64,000 nt of DNA, from assembly GCF_016859285.1 (NCBI RefSeq), contig NC_053418.1:6308521-6372520 (forward strand), written 5' to 3'. Within the stretch, counting starts at the first letter, position 1. The number at the start of each line of letters is the position of its first letter. Below the pieces are notes generated by a model. That model was not told the DNA's origin and did no database searches. It saw nothing but the letters and a program-made list of their open reading frames with translations. Made by a program: the position numbers and the translations under genes. Positions 1 to 12,754 of the stretch are shown here, piece after piece. The DNA comes from Xiphias gladius (lineage: Eukaryota; Chordata; Actinopteri; Istiophoriformes; Xiphiidae).

Positions 1-3000
1 ACAGCAACAGTCCTCATTACTTTGCGAACTGAGGCAGTGGTGATCTATTCCTAGATGCTTTTAGCCGAGGAGGCACTGAGCAAAGCCCAAGGTTCAGTGG
101 CAGAGCACTTCCTTCGGAGGCCTCAATTTGAACTGGCGACAGGATTGAGTTATGTAGTCACTGTCCTTTCAATTGTAATAAGGAAAGCAAGGCAGAGAGA
201 AGCCCAAGGTCTTCTTTTGTTGCAACCAGAGCCTCATGCAGCACATAGATCCTGCAGGTAATATTGCATCTGTTTTTCATAACATGAAAAGGCAGGTCTG
301 CATCTTTTCCCTAGAAATAGGTTCACCTGGGTATGAGCGTGTGGCTAACGACATATATGACCTCCCTGCAAAAGGCCGTGTTGTAATGCACATCCAGTAC
401 AAAACGACAGTTTAAGAAATCCAGTCATAATCCAAACACACTGATCAGAAATGTTCAACTGTGGCAAAAATGTGGAAGAGGAGCAAAAACATTATCACCT
501 TTTGATCTCACCTCTACCAGTCTTGATATCAGTCCCATGGAGGGAAGCGAGATCAATCAAATCCATTATCTGGCTTTTGTGTTCATCACGCTTCAAAGTT
601 GCAGCAGCAGGTTTGCGTTGTCATAGAAACAGCTGCAGTAGAAATAGGTTAGATTGTTGTTGAACTCTGTAGGATGCATGGAGTAACGAGAGTCATCATT
701 ATCTGTGATATTAGCAGCACAAGCAGAGAGGGGACTTTTGTTTCTTTTCTTTGTTTGAAAAGCAAGGCCTTACAAATTAATGTGCGCGGGAGACTGCAAA
801 CCTCTTTCCCCCTGAATGAAAATGCGGGAGAATATGGTGAGACTCACGGACAATATCGAGTCAAGGCAATATACTGCCACAGGTGCTGGGATTTGGCTGA
901 ATTCCTGCATAGTAATGAAACGCAATGATAGAATTTTGTTTTCAGAGCTTAGAATTGGTTTGTGCCCACACCACAATGCACTCATCTTGTCTTGCCTTCC
1001 TTCAGAAATAAATCCTGCCTGGCCCACCTGCAGTAAAGCTGAGGCATCGGTGTGATGTCTCTATACTTAAGGACGGAACATTAGCATTCACACAAACTGG
1101 TGAGCTTGCTGAGTGTCCCCAATACTGCTTACAATCTCTAAGACGTTAGGCTGTTTGTAACAAGTGTTTGCACTCCAATTCAGTTTTACAAAGACGTGAC
1201 ATCGAGAGATCTGCGAGTGCAGAGCCATTTTCATACATGGAAACCACATTAACGCCTGGTGTGTTACGTAGGTAAGGGAGGACATTTTGTATTTCATCCA
1301 AAAAAAAAGATATTCTCCAGGTCGTGTTTTCATATGTGTGTTCCACGTAGTAAATTGACAATTTGTGCGTTTCCTGGGGTTAAAGCTTCCTGATTCTAGT
1401 TCCCCTCAGCTCTATGGAGCAGTTTGGTGTCCTTTAGCTTACTGTTTTGCTTTTACAGCTTGTAATTTCACTCTTTTCCTTCACTCTCACAGCTGTCACC
1501 TGTCCAGCACCAAACAGCAGACAAAGCTAGCATTTCAATCCATCAGTCAGGCTTTGTTCGTATGGCATTTTTCATACAAGCTAATACGAGTCAAAGTGCT
1601 TTACAGGTGACTAACAAACTTATAAAACTATTAAGACAGCAAACTGAATTAATGTGTGAATAACAATGCTGAAAGAGAAATAAAATAGGCAATGAAAAGA
1701 TAAAAGACACTAAAAACATTGAAAGACAACAAAAGATGTAAAACAGTTAGTTAACGCTCAGTTCACAGCAACATTACAAGTACACGTGGACAAGCATCTA
1801 TATAAGCATACATTACATGATAAAGGGGCAGCATGATGAAAACTTCCTCTCTCTTTCTTCCGTCTGAATCACAGTTTGCACCTGGTGTTGATGGCTCGAT
1901 TACTACACTTACAGAGACATGAACAGCAGGCAGTACTTTAGTTAGTTTTCAGAGCTTTGTGAAACTTTTTGCCCCTAAGCCATTTGAGAGCCACAATGTC
2001 GGAGTGGAATCCAGAGCTTGATTAGGCACTGAAAGGCAATGCAGGGCGAGGTATTCAGTTGAGATGAGAAACAAACAGGCCAGATCTGAACCGTGGACAA
2101 TGTGATTGCTGTGAGATAGGCAGTGGGGAGGATCTGCAGCCTAGCACAGGAGATAAGGTGAAGAGAGCGATCTCACCAGAGGCAAGTGGTTTCCAAACTC
2201 AAGAACCACAAAGGAGCCTTTTGAAGCAAAATCTCCTGGTGTTTCAATGGGACAGCCAAGTGCCAAAATATCCCTCTTAATGTGAAGTCTTCTGCTTCAT
2301 AGGTGTTTAATTAAAACTGAACCCTGCTTTTTCCTTTGGGATTATACTCTTCAAAACTGGGGAAATGTTGTAAACATATCAGATATTGGACATCTGTTTT
2401 AATAGGATTATTCCTCTGTGCAGATGCAAACAAAATATTATTTGCCTTCCCTGGGTCTACTATTTTTGCATAACCACACCTCCAGCTGCAGGAAATTGGT
2501 AAAATTGGGTATCATGACCTTGCTCTATTTGAAATAAATTTCCCGTACAGGCACTGAAATAGAAAGTTTGGTTTGTTTGAACACCTTTCCTTCATTAATT
2601 TCATGGAACTTCGGTCGAGAAAGTTTGACTTGAGTTACAGTAGTGACCCAATTATTAGAAAAGTATGCCACAGAATATGTTTACATCTGTAAGCGGTGTA
2701 AGCTTTTGCATGGCAAAAACCAGAGGCTTGATCATAGATCAAGGAACCTTAAATGCACCAGTGGCAAACTAGACATATCTGACATGTTTGAATTATGAAG
2801 ACTGGCAATTACCTTATAAAAATCCTAGTATATACATGATGTAAGCTGCTGGACACAGCGGCAAAAGTATTTAATTGGTGCAGTGTACCAGATCAAATCC
2901 AATATCATTTGGAGGAATACATATGACAAGAGTTTCTAGGGAAAGCAATTGATAAGGGGATTACATTACAACTGCTTCTTGGTGGGCCGATTGCCCATTC

Positions 3001-4707
3001 TAGGAAGTCAGGGGGATTTGAAGATACGACATGGCTCTTGATTCTGGTCTTCACAAACACACAGACGTGCTGTGTCTAAATGCACAGGCCTTTGCCTCAT
3101 ATTGCTGAGGAGGGCAGAGATTCCCCCAGAAACCTCTCAGAAGGGCCTATATCAAAAGCTTAGAGGAACGGCTCGCCTGCCACAAGCGTGGCTCACACCT
3201 CTGAGAATTCTCCCCACAAACATGCAGCCAAGAAGAAAGGGGTTTATTGTCGAAGTGTGGTTCCATTTGACCTAAAATTACATTCAAGGAGGAAAAAACA
3301 AAGCAATCTGGAGTGCTTGAGATATCACTTCCGTAGTTTTAATGAACTGATTCCCCATTAAAGTTGAAGATAAGATGTAAACGATAAGCGGAAAACGGAG
3401 ACAACTTCAATAAAATGGATGAATGCTTACCCACATGTTTAAAAAGCCAAGGGCTTTACTGGCAGTATTTGTTTTATGGTGCCAGCTTCTATTTCCCAGT
3501 ATGTTCACTTTATCATATCACATTAGCAGGCATACAGGACATGCCAGGTGTTCTGTTGTTGTCACAATCTGTAGAAATAGCACACCCCTACTGAGTTGTT
3601 AGTCTTTTTTGAAGATCCTCAGTCTTTTGTAAAAGATTGTCTACATGAATTACACAGTGTAGCCCTGTTGTGTTTCAAACTCGTAATTTTAAAGAGTATG
3701 AAGGGATTCAGACTGAAAAATCACATTCAAATACAGTATAAAGACAGAAATCTAAGCAAAGAAAAGGCGGGAATCAAAAATTCGGAAGGCATGGAGTAAC
3801 GTGTTTCAAAGTAGGCTATAGCTCCGGAGCTTTATGGGGAGGCAAAGACACGGCTTGGTAAAGAGATGAGGCAAACAACATAAAAACATGGATTAAGGGT
3901 GGGAAGAAAACCTAATAGTGGTAGACTATAATGACATTACTACCTGGTGAGACACAAGTACACACAGCAGGCTTGAGGTGTCTGTGGGATGATGGGACTG
4001 ACACTCAGTGGCTGACTCACACAGAGGTTGGGTAGAAGGGTGATGCTCATAAAGACTGCTGCTCGGCTGTGAGGAGAAATGAGCTCAGCTCCAGTGAGTC
4101 ATCTGCTTTTAACCTCTGTCAATCATAACCCTTCATCGGCTACTGATTGTATCCACGGTCGAAGCTCTATATGGAATCATTTAGCGTTTGCACTTCCTCA
4201 TTATAAGCCAAGAGTCTATAATGAGAAATTTTTCTATTAGGTTTCTCTCAAGAACACTGAAATTGTGTTTCAGGGGCCCAACAACATTTTAGTCTCGGTG
4301 TGAGAACATTATGATTAAGACCTGGGTCATAAGAACACATTAATCTTATTATATTTATTTTAGGCCATATCGAGATGATTAATACAGCAATTACAACATG
4401 CACTATTAGTCACATTGTTGGAGGCTTATATAGACACCTTAATCCAGGTACAATTGTTCTCCAGTGATTATTCAAGTTACAACACTTGGCTCAATATGCC
4501 AAGAACAGTTTCATTTTTTACAGGCACTACACATGGTGATATCCAGTCTTCATGAAATTAGCCCCTCAGGTTGCAAGAAAACAACATCTATAATACAAAA
4601 CGAGGACATTTTTACAAAATATGCTTCTGTTTTCTCTCTCATATCTGTCCTCCTAAGTATTAAGCTACAGCCTACAGCCTGGTTTTAACTCATTTACAGT
4701 CTTCTCG

Positions 4708-4805
4708 CAAAGCTAAGTTAAGCTAACAAGCAGCTGGCTATAGCTTCATATTTGGCAGACGTGAGATATGAGAGTGATATCGATCTTCTCATCTAACTTC
4801 CAACC
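4708..4805. repeat. fragment of a teleost fold-back repeat
   Basis: This segment carries the words GCTAAGTTAAGCTAAC and GATCTTCTCATCTAAC in the same order and spacing as the right half of the larger element at 31281-32050. It is therefore a second, truncated copy of that family. It sits directly beside another small inverted-repeat element at 4881-5152, so the two may be nested or inserted next to each other. Confidence 0.6.
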
Positions 4806-4880
4806 AGAACTGTGACAAGCTTGTTTTCCCTTAATGGCGGACTGCAGTCACTGACACTAGAATGGCACTCAGTAGAGCGC

Positions 4881-5152
4881 ATACCTCCGGCAAGGCCAAT
4901 GTCAACAGCATACACACCGGACTTCAGAGAAAAAAAAATGTTTTAATTCAGAGTAAATGAGCCGGATCTGCCCCGAAAATATATTGGGTTCTTCCCTAGC
5001 CCAGGCCCCGTCCCTCCGACAGGTTCGTTGCCAATATGTTAAGTTTTTTGTTTGCGTAATCCTGCTGATAATTATGCCAACAAAAAAAAAAAAAATCAAA
5101 AAAAAATCAAAAAACAGATATGGGTGAACACATAACCTCCTTGGCGGAGGTA
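4881..5152. mobile_element. small inverted-repeat (MITE-like) element
   Basis: The left end reads ATACCTCCGGCAAGG. The right end, on the opposite strand, reads ATTACCTCCGCCAAGGAGG, so the ends are imperfect inverted repeats about 270 bases apart. The interior is non-coding and includes A-rich runs. The CCTCCGCCAAGGAGG word is one I associate with widely dispersed fish repeats. A non-autonomous DNA transposon is the simplest reading; the superfamily is not decided here. Confidence 0.5.
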
Positions 5153-5838
5153 ATAACTAAGGTGAATTCTATTTACTTGGTCATGTAGACCTGTACAGAA
5201 TATTTAAATTAACGCAGGGCACCATGGCCAGCAAATCCAAGTAAACACCCCAGCAGCAGCAGTAAATTGCGTTGTGTGCCTGATGCTGACCTAACTCCTT
5301 CCGGAAGCTGCATGGTGGTTGCATGTACCTAGTTCATTTTGCCAAGCTTTCCCATCCAAGTCAATTTCACAGCCCGGCTGTACTGAGTTTTTTTTTTTTT
5401 CTTTCAAACTCAATTTCCAAGAGTTCTCGGAGACGGCAGTGGCTTCAGAATTGGTCGATCACATTTTTCTCATTAATTTAAAAGGCACTGTAGATGCCTT
5501 CCGATTACGACATGAATAATAAATAGGCCTGTTAGTCTCCTTGTGGTGGGAGTAGCCCTGTTTAATTCACTGTCTATCCATGTGTGTTAAGGAAACTGCT
5601 TCTCCACTGTAAAAAAACAAAACACGAAACAGCCTCAGACACATGACATTGTTGTTCCAGGACAATAAACAACCTGTCAGGATGTGTTACAGAGGGATGT
5701 ACCAATGGTCTGAGCTGCACAAAGAAACAGTGTCAATGTAAAACCACTATTACAGGCAAAAGGGTTTAGGTTGTTATGCTGGTGTATCTCAAATGACATT
5801 TTTCATATGATATGTGATCTGATGGTTCAGATTAAATG

Positions 5839-5873
5839 CCCCCCCCCCACACACACACACACGCACACCTCCC

Positions 5874-5908
<35 letters not shown>
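5839..5908. repeat. compound C/CA/TA microsatellite
   Basis: A run of ten C is followed by CA dinucleotides with a few interruptions, then a short TA stretch. It is a compound simple repeat in non-coding DNA, with no sign of coding use. Confidence 0.9.
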
Positions 5909-6625
5909 TTCAGTGTGATTTCAGAGCGATTACAACTGTATCACTTTCTTGGATCAAAATTTTTGATGCGACTCGAGCTCCACTATGACGATATTTCTCA
6001 GTGGTGTTGAAAAAAAAAACAACCTTCAAAAATTAAATGAGAGAGAGGGCAGATTCATTTCATTTCTAAATTCTGGTGCACGGTCGTGCTGCAGGCATAG
6101 GTGTACAGCGTCAGTGTACATCACTTTATGAGCAAGAAATTACACAGATCACAGATCTCTGGCTCATCAAGTGATCGTCATTCAGCGGGCTCGTATTATC
6201 ATAGCATTAATGCTACATCTGAAACAACCATCATTAATTCAATAGGTTGTCTACCTCAATAAAGGACTTCCTTCTGGTCTCGTATCCAGTTTGTACAGCA
6301 TGTACTGCTCTTCTGCATGATAATTGTCAAGGTGTTATGTCTCCCCCTAAAGGTAACCCGAGGAACGGAATGAGACTCCCCTGTCTGTGTGTGAGCCCGA
6401 CATGAAAAAAAAAAAAAATGCTGAACTGATGGTAGCGTTCACCATATAAACATCCTGAGAAGCATTTTCATCAGAGCCAATTATAGATCTCCGTCATCTT
6501 TAATGATACAATAGGTACAAGCAGATATGATTAGGCTTCACCCTCACATCTATAGTTATTTATCAAAAATAGAATATTAAATACATAAAGAACATTAGTT
6601 CAGTCGTGTATTATGCATTATTGCT

Positions 6626-6631
6626 TTTATT
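6626..6631 (-). terminator. candidate poly(A) signal of hscb
   Basis: TTTATT on the plus strand is AATAAA on the hscb strand, about 110 bases past the stop codon. The position suits a short 3' UTR. The downstream element was not assessed further. Confidence 0.5.
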
Positions 6632-6741
6632 ATTCAACGTGAACAATAATATTACATAACTCCAGAAAATGTACAATAATTTATGTGCATCTGTGCAAAA
6701 GTGGGTAAAAATATTAAATGACACAAAATAGGGGAGAAGAT

Positions 6742-9700
6742 TTACATAAATTTTGTAAGTTTTTCCTTTGCTTTCTCCTCAATGTTTGCATAGTATTTCA
6801 TCTGGGCAAGCAGTGCTTTGGCAGTCTGAAGCTCCCCTGATTAAAAAAGCAGAGTGCAAAAAAGAAGTACAATCAATGACTCACTCGGCAACTTAAAGGA
6901 AAGCTTCAGCATAGATTACAAAACGAACAAAGGAATGAGGTGGAGGAACAGAAAATATTTCATTGCAACATCTGAACATAATACCTTTATGAAGGGCAGC
7001 GTCTATCTGCTCTGTCAAGTCTGCTAGTTTCCCTGCGAAAGGGGAAGGAGACAAATTCCGGTTCTGCACGCGTTAACAAGACATGGCACATACAGTATGG
7101 TGCCTTTTATTCCTGGAAATTCAAAAGCACACTCGACTCTGAGAGTAACTGCTTGATTTGAAGTGAAACAAACAACAGGAAAATCAAAGCGACATATTGT
7201 GTTGACACAGTTTGATGTGTGCATCTCTAGTACTTAACTCTTGGTTAAAGTTATAATCGCTACGATTTTCATTAAATCAAATCCCATACTATTTATGTTC
7301 AGCATGTTTTCTGAATTACCCGTTCAATGTATTTACATTCTTTAATTACCTTTATATATAGTACTTTTCATTGTTAGTGGCAGAGTCTGCCATTCCAACC
7401 TATATACAGAAATTTTATTTTTATATATACATACATACACATAGATCGCTATTGGGTTACCATGGTAACCACAGGTATCACCAAATCAACTAGAGCTGGA
7501 ATTTTACAATTGTAAGTCTTAAAACAAAGCAGTTTTCAGCATGCTCAGTGAGCCGTTCAGCCTTAAATTGCTTGTAGTGCTTATATTGTCTCATTTTAAT
7601 ACTTTTCTGAGGCTGCAGAGGTAAACAGTCATAAAAGTAGTCAAAAATATATAACAGCTGATGTTTCAGCACCAATTAACCAGCGACATATTCTTGTCCA
7701 CCTGTGCAAATTTATGCTTAATAATTAGCTCAAAGCACTCAACCAGACTTTCACTTAATAATTTGAACAGGCACATTTGTTTACCTTTTGTGTCTTGGCT
7801 GATCTTATTGGCTTCTTTTGGAGTCTGTGCCTCATCAAGAGCTTCATTGATCTCCATCAGCTCCATCAGAAACTCTGAATCAGCCCCAGAGTCGTTGCCC
7901 TCTTCTATATGCATCCCCTCCAGCTCCAGCTGAAACATATGATGGGAGTTCATCAAACTCAACTGCTCCTTTAAATCCATTTCACTGCCCTTGGCTGTCA
8001 GATGGTAAAGATGTTTCTATTGAATGTGAGATCAGACAGACTGATCTTGCATGAAAATAAAGTATTCATTCGAAGTAGAGGCATGGATTTCAAACTCACC
8101 ATATAAAGACCACGACTCAAAGGCTTAAGCAGAGTCTTGTATGCTTGGTTCACAAGCGCCGAATGGCTTTCTGAATACTCCTGTTCTTTCTGCAAAAACA
8201 GGGTTCTGTTAAGTTTACTTCTAGTCATGGCAAGTTCAAACTGTATTCATTTAAAAAAGGGAAAGAAAATCTGTATTTTTGTGATGTTTGACCAACCTGC
8301 TGTGCATTTTGAACAGTAATTATTCACAACATCTAGAGTAACGCATCAAACTGTTACAAAAGTGAATAAAATCTTAGGTATTTTTTCCACCTTGCTATCC
8401 CAGGCTATACCTCTGACAATTTTCGAAACACCAAATCCGTGGTCATACTGTCAATTAGGTGTATGACATACAGCTACTCTTTTGCAGTCGGGCACCTTGG
8501 GACCCTTCAAGAGATGCAGGTGTAAGTTTGACAAAACAGATGTGTAGAAACAAGACAGGATGTAAAATATCTTGGAAGTGGTTGGCAGATCTGAGTACAT
8601 TTTGCAGCTATCAGGTCTGTCAGCTCTTCTGAAAATCAATAGTCTCAAGCTCTGGGCTCATGGGCCCATCGTGTGGAGCTGTTTCTGCAATAACAACCAG
8701 TGCAGTAGGTGGCTGCCTTGTAGCCTTGGATAAATAATGAGTTTTCTATATATGCTTAAGACCCCCGAGGCTGGAAGATGTCTAATTAAGAAAAACGGCC
8801 AGAGGTGCTGATAAATAAAACAGAGTCAGTACAATATTGGACAGGTTGTGTGTGAAGAAACCATTTAGGCCACCTTTCCTCTCTCGCACTCTGCTGAATA
8901 TGAGTTTAGCGTTCATATCATATCCTGACAACATTCTGCATTGTGCTTTTCCACCCGCTTGAAGCATCAGACCGCCGCTCCTCCTTGTAACCATAATGCT
9001 GATCTCTTCTTAAGTGCCATGCAGTTTTTTTTAATGACTCAGAAGGGGGAAACTGGATGATGTGAAACTTTTGTCCACTCTTTACTACTTATAAAATAAC
9101 CTACATACACCTTCAACTTTAAACTCTTCAGATGTATTGGTAGAAGTCATATTTTTTGCTATGACGACATTATTAATGCTGATCTAGTCAAGATTTTTAT
9201 ATAAATTGTAGTCCTACTTTTCTCATTACCCACACTGTGCCTTGGGCTGAGCGTGATTTACCAAGTACCTATAATTTATTTTTTCCCCGCACAAAATTCT
9301 GGTGCTAGAAAGGTATACTTGTCTGCTTATAAAAATAGACAAATCAAAATTGAATAGAAAGACTAGACCAAATTTATTTCCTTAGCAGCAGTGAGGGAGT
9401 GCTCCATCCATCGACAACTGGACAAACCAAAATTAGAGCTCTTTCCTGTATTTCTCCTTTAGTATCCTTATGTGTATACCATCACCATGAGTTTGCTGTG
9501 TGCATTGTATCATGATATTCTATATCATTTCTTAAAGTGGTACTTAAAACAGCAGAGGCAGAAATCTCTACTTTTAGTCCGTAGTATTGGTAAAGCTCCC
9601 AAAACACTGCATCCTACATTTCCCATAATGCAACTCGATAGCCCCTTTCATTAGGCCGTCCCTGGTAGCAACCCATGTCTTAAAACTCTACTCCCCAGTC

Positions 9701-11627
9701 TGTAACAGAGGCTTTCTGTAGTCTCATAGTCCAACCTAAAATAACCCGGAAGACATCACAAAGCAAAATGTAAATTCACGTGTGCAGTTCATAGACATCC
9801 CATGTATTTGACAGGAGCTGAAATGATTGGCCGATTAATCGCTTAATTGACGAGTTGATCACAACAAAATTAACTGGCAACTATTTTGACTTATTTCATT
9901 TTTTTTTTTTTCCAAGCAAAATATCCAAAAATTCATGGTTTCGGCTTCTAAAATGTGAGGATTTGAAATGTTTCTTTGTCATACTAGTAAATTGATTATC
10001 TTTGCTTTTTGGACTGTTGGCCATATAAAATAAGCAATTTGAATAAGCCACCCTGGGTACTGGGAAATTATAACAGGCATTTTTTTCCTATTTTCTGACC
10101 TTTTATACACAAAATGATTAACCGATTAATCGAGAAAATAATTGGCAGATGAAACAATAATTAAAGTAGTCATTAGCTGCTGCCCTATTTTTAACTTTGC
10201 GGGTTGGTTTGGGGTAGAAGCTCCTGCGTTTCCTCCTCTCCCCAAAAATGCATTTTTAAAATCAAAAATTGGATTTCAGCTTTAACTGCACAGATTCTTT
10301 GGGGCATGTAAGTCATAACTTCTCCCTTCTGCACAGATCCATTGCAGCAACAGTTATAAAATACATGGATACACCGAGGATGGAAAGGTCTCCCTACGTC
10401 AAGCAATTGAGTTTTCTTGACATTAACTTTCTCTCACTTAACCGTTACTTTTAGGAGTTTAAAGTTACAACGTGCAGTCACAGCTCCAGGGTCCTGGTAT
10501 TGTGCCTGCTGGCTTACGGGAATTGCCTCCTTGGACACTTTCTAAAACTGAGCCATCATTAATGTGATTAAATAATCCTTTCAAAATATCATTCATCTTT
10601 TTTATAAAATTTAAGACTATTAAGATGTTTGTCATCCAGTCATTCATTTCAACTATATTTCCATTTTTAATAGTTTTTGCTCATCTTTTCTCCTTTTTTT
10701 CTTAAAGCAATGGTCTCTCATATTTTCAGCTGTTTAGCTTTTGATTCCTTGAACTTGCCTTGACCTTGTTTGTTTGATCGCTTAATATAGTGAAAGCTGC
10801 TTTTTACAAGGGCAAAATTTGTCAGTGTACTTCAATGAAGCCATCTTTTCAACTTTATTTCCTCGGCCACATCACAATGAATCACACTAATAAAACAAAA
10901 ATGCACAGTCAAGTGGCCTGATAGGGACAAAAGGGCCAGACCCAGTTTCCTGTTTCACACTGCTGGTAATAGATAGGAAGGCCTCCGCATACTAATAGAC
11001 CGTCTCACTCAGCTGATCTCTATTCGGATTCCCCTTACATGCCCCTGCCTACCACAGATTTCTGGCTGAAGTTGTCAGGATGTAGAGACCTCTGGAGCTG
11101 CAAGTATCTTTTCTGCAGCTTTTGTGTGTCCAGCGTGAACGTGTAGTCACTGAAAAGAGGCAACACATGGTAACATGAAATTCTACTTAAAAGACTTAAT
11201 TCATTAAATGTTAATGTGGTTAAGACAGTTGGTGATAATTAAGGAGACGAGACCCTCACCAGTCCATGATCTTGAAGTAAGATGTCCCTTCTTCAGGGGG
11301 CTGGACTACTTTGCATGACATGCAGAAGAATGCAGGCGTTTTGTCAAGGGGCTTTTCACAGTTCCAGCAGCTCAACTTGACCTGACCTGTACAGTAGCTC
11401 CTCGGTGAGTTGGCTTGATTAGTGTACCAGCTCAGCCCTCCCTCCTTCACCGGGGCTCTGGTGTCAATGTCGAGGTGCCATGGGTCCCTGCTGGGGAGGC
11501 TGGTAGAGATACAATGAGCTGAATATGTAACAGTTTTGGAGACAGACAATCGGTTCGTGGTCAGCCAGGTCGGGCGAAGTGCGGTTCGGGACGACCACGC
11601 GATCCGCAAGGAGTTCGACGACAACAT
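6742..11627 (-). CDS. hscb: HscB iron-sulfur cluster co-chaperone, mitochondrial
   Basis: Six coding exons: 11260-11627, 11053-11149, 8100-8189, 7785-7929, 6985-7032 and 6742-6836. All introns are GT-AG and the phases join to one 280-residue frame. HscB is a J-domain protein that binds the scaffold ISCU and delivers it to the mitochondrial HSP70 (HSPA9) for transfer of nascent Fe-S clusters. The first 45 or so residues are rich in Arg, Ser and Thr with few acids, as expected for mitochondrial import. A vertebrate-type CxxC...CxxC zinc module uses Cys87, Cys90, Cys102 and Cys105. The J-domain follows, with HPD at 146-148. The C-terminal part is the acidic helical ISCU-binding domain (LEGMHIEEG through EELQ-type helices to KLTKFM). 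The frame runs in from the preceding intron ahead of exon 4, but the acceptor at 7930-7931 gives the conserved LELEG junction. Length is somewhat above human (235 aa, from memory), mostly in the leader. Confidence 0.95.
7455..7470. promoter_or_regulatory. perfect palindrome matching an RFX X-box
   Basis: GGTTACCATGGTAACC is its own reverse complement. The inner 14 bases fit the RFX X-box consensus, two GTTRCC-type half sites separated by two bases. It lies in the hscb intron between exons 4 and 5. Binding is inferred from the motif only. Confidence 0.45.
9815..10186. repeat. teleost interspersed repeat, ATTAATCG family
   Basis: The segment in the large hscb intron has repeated GATTAATCG words near both ends (around 9831 and 10121). 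Its interior matches a pattern I know from fish genomes: GACTGTTGG followed by AAGCAATTTGAA, and GCTGCTGCCC at the right end. A related degraded copy is at about 53755-53982. The element is non-coding; the classification is from memory of fish repeats. Confidence 0.6.
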
Positions 11628-12200
11628 CTCTGGAGTTTAAATCCACTATCCGGCGGTGTTATGTGGGCAATCACAAGATAAGATCCTCTTTTCAAAACAT
11701 CAGCATCTGTCTCTTTCGCCCTCGTTCTTCCTCTGCCTCTCAGAGTTCCTGTACGTTTGTTTAAAAAAAACAAAAAAAAACCCGCCACCCCTCGGCCGGG
11801 CGGTGGAAGCGGAGGAATAACTGCCTCGTAGGTGGTGGGGGAAAAAAAAAAACACACACACACACACACAACAGCTAGCAAGCTGAGCTGCTAGCAACAG
11901 CAAACACAATTTGATAGCAACTATTGATGAGAAAGTAGGATGTGGATGTGATCGCAGCACAGCGAACACTGTAAGTTTTACACCCTAGCGGTTCGAAAGC
12001 ATGTTAGCGACGTGCCACCGTCATATAAACTTCAGTGTTTGCCAGGATGTAAACTTCCGATGACAGAAACAGCCGGTGGTCAATATGTAGCCAGGCTAGC
12101 TCGCCAGCTAATGGCAGCCTAGCTAAGTTTGCTAACGTGTTTTAACAGCGAAATGCGTCCCACCGTTTGTGGTCGTTGCTGATGGGTAGCTTGCTGTCAG
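11628..12200. promoter_or_regulatory. likely bidirectional promoter of hscb and lrrc8a
   Basis: The start codon of hscb (minus) and the apparent 5' end of lrrc8a (plus) face away from each other across this gap. The sequence is richer in C+G and CpG than its surroundings, carries many GCTAGC-type words and a short CA run near 11851-11870. A donor-like ACT|GTAAGT at 11970/11971 could end a first non-coding exon of lrrc8a. No TATA box is obvious. Transcription starts cannot be placed from sequence alone. Confidence 0.45.
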
Positions 12201-12628
12201 ATACCAGTGTACTTCCTCGAAGATAGTGTGTCACATTATTTAATAGTATACAGACAAAAAAAAAAAACCCCAGCTTTAACTTTGAGCTGAGAAGCTTGCT
12301 GAGCTACCTGGCCAGATGACAAAGGCATCCAAAGCTAGGGTTACGAGCGGTGACTGATGTATCAGTTTAAATGGAATTTAACATGTGTATCTGACAACAC
12401 AGGTCCTATTTGGCCCGACATATCACCTGCTCCTTAATAACGAGCGGTTCTCGTTAGGGCAAACGCGTAAGGTGTTGTTGTTTAAACATGACTTGGACCA
12501 CTATCATGCAAATAACTTTTTTTTTTTTTTTTTTTTTTTACGCGTTTTGCAAATTTATGTCACTCCCAAATATGCTAGAAAACGGCTAAAAACACATTTC
12601 CATCTCCCCAGTGTCTTTTTTCCCCCAG

Positions 12629-12754
12629 ATCGTCTATTAAACCCCATGGCGATGAGAGGGGCAATGGTCCATGAAGAGTTTTGGATACACAGAGAGTGGC
12701 TGGTCCACCACGCACAACATCAGGCACTGGAACACAGATAACACCTCCAAACTG
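12629..12754 (+). other. candidate 5' UTR exon of lrrc8a
   Basis: A pyrimidine tract ending in CCCCCAG precedes base 12629, and ACTG|GTGAGT follows base 12754, so both splice sites are strong. The block contains ATG triplets opening a short frame that closes inside the exon, i.e. upstream ORFs, and it shares no frame with the LRRC8A protein. It would be joined to the acceptor at 14842-14843, seven bases before the lrrc8a start codon. Expression is not shown by the sequence. Confidence 0.4.

Larger units (their letters stand above)
1..6620. other. gene-free flank with repeat relics
   Basis: I looked on both strands for runs of conserved coding sequence with splice sites and found none. Open frames are short, scattered and of low complexity or unremarkable composition. 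The stretch holds a fold-back repeat fragment near 4.7 kb, a small inverted-repeat element near 4.9-5.15 kb and a CA/TA microsatellite near 5.85 kb, described separately. The part around 1.57-1.76 kb is A-rich and resembles the degenerate tail of a dispersed repeat. The region lies beyond the 3' end of hscb and could belong to an intron or a distant flank of an unseen gene to the left. Confidence 0.6.

Noticed and set aside
451-1055. Short overlapping frames at the left edge
   Set aside because: No conserved motif, no consistent splice sites and both strands equally open.
7661-7933. Plus-strand open frame over hscb exon 4
   Set aside because: It is the antisense shadow of a real exon; the minus-strand reading has conserved HscB residues and splice sites.
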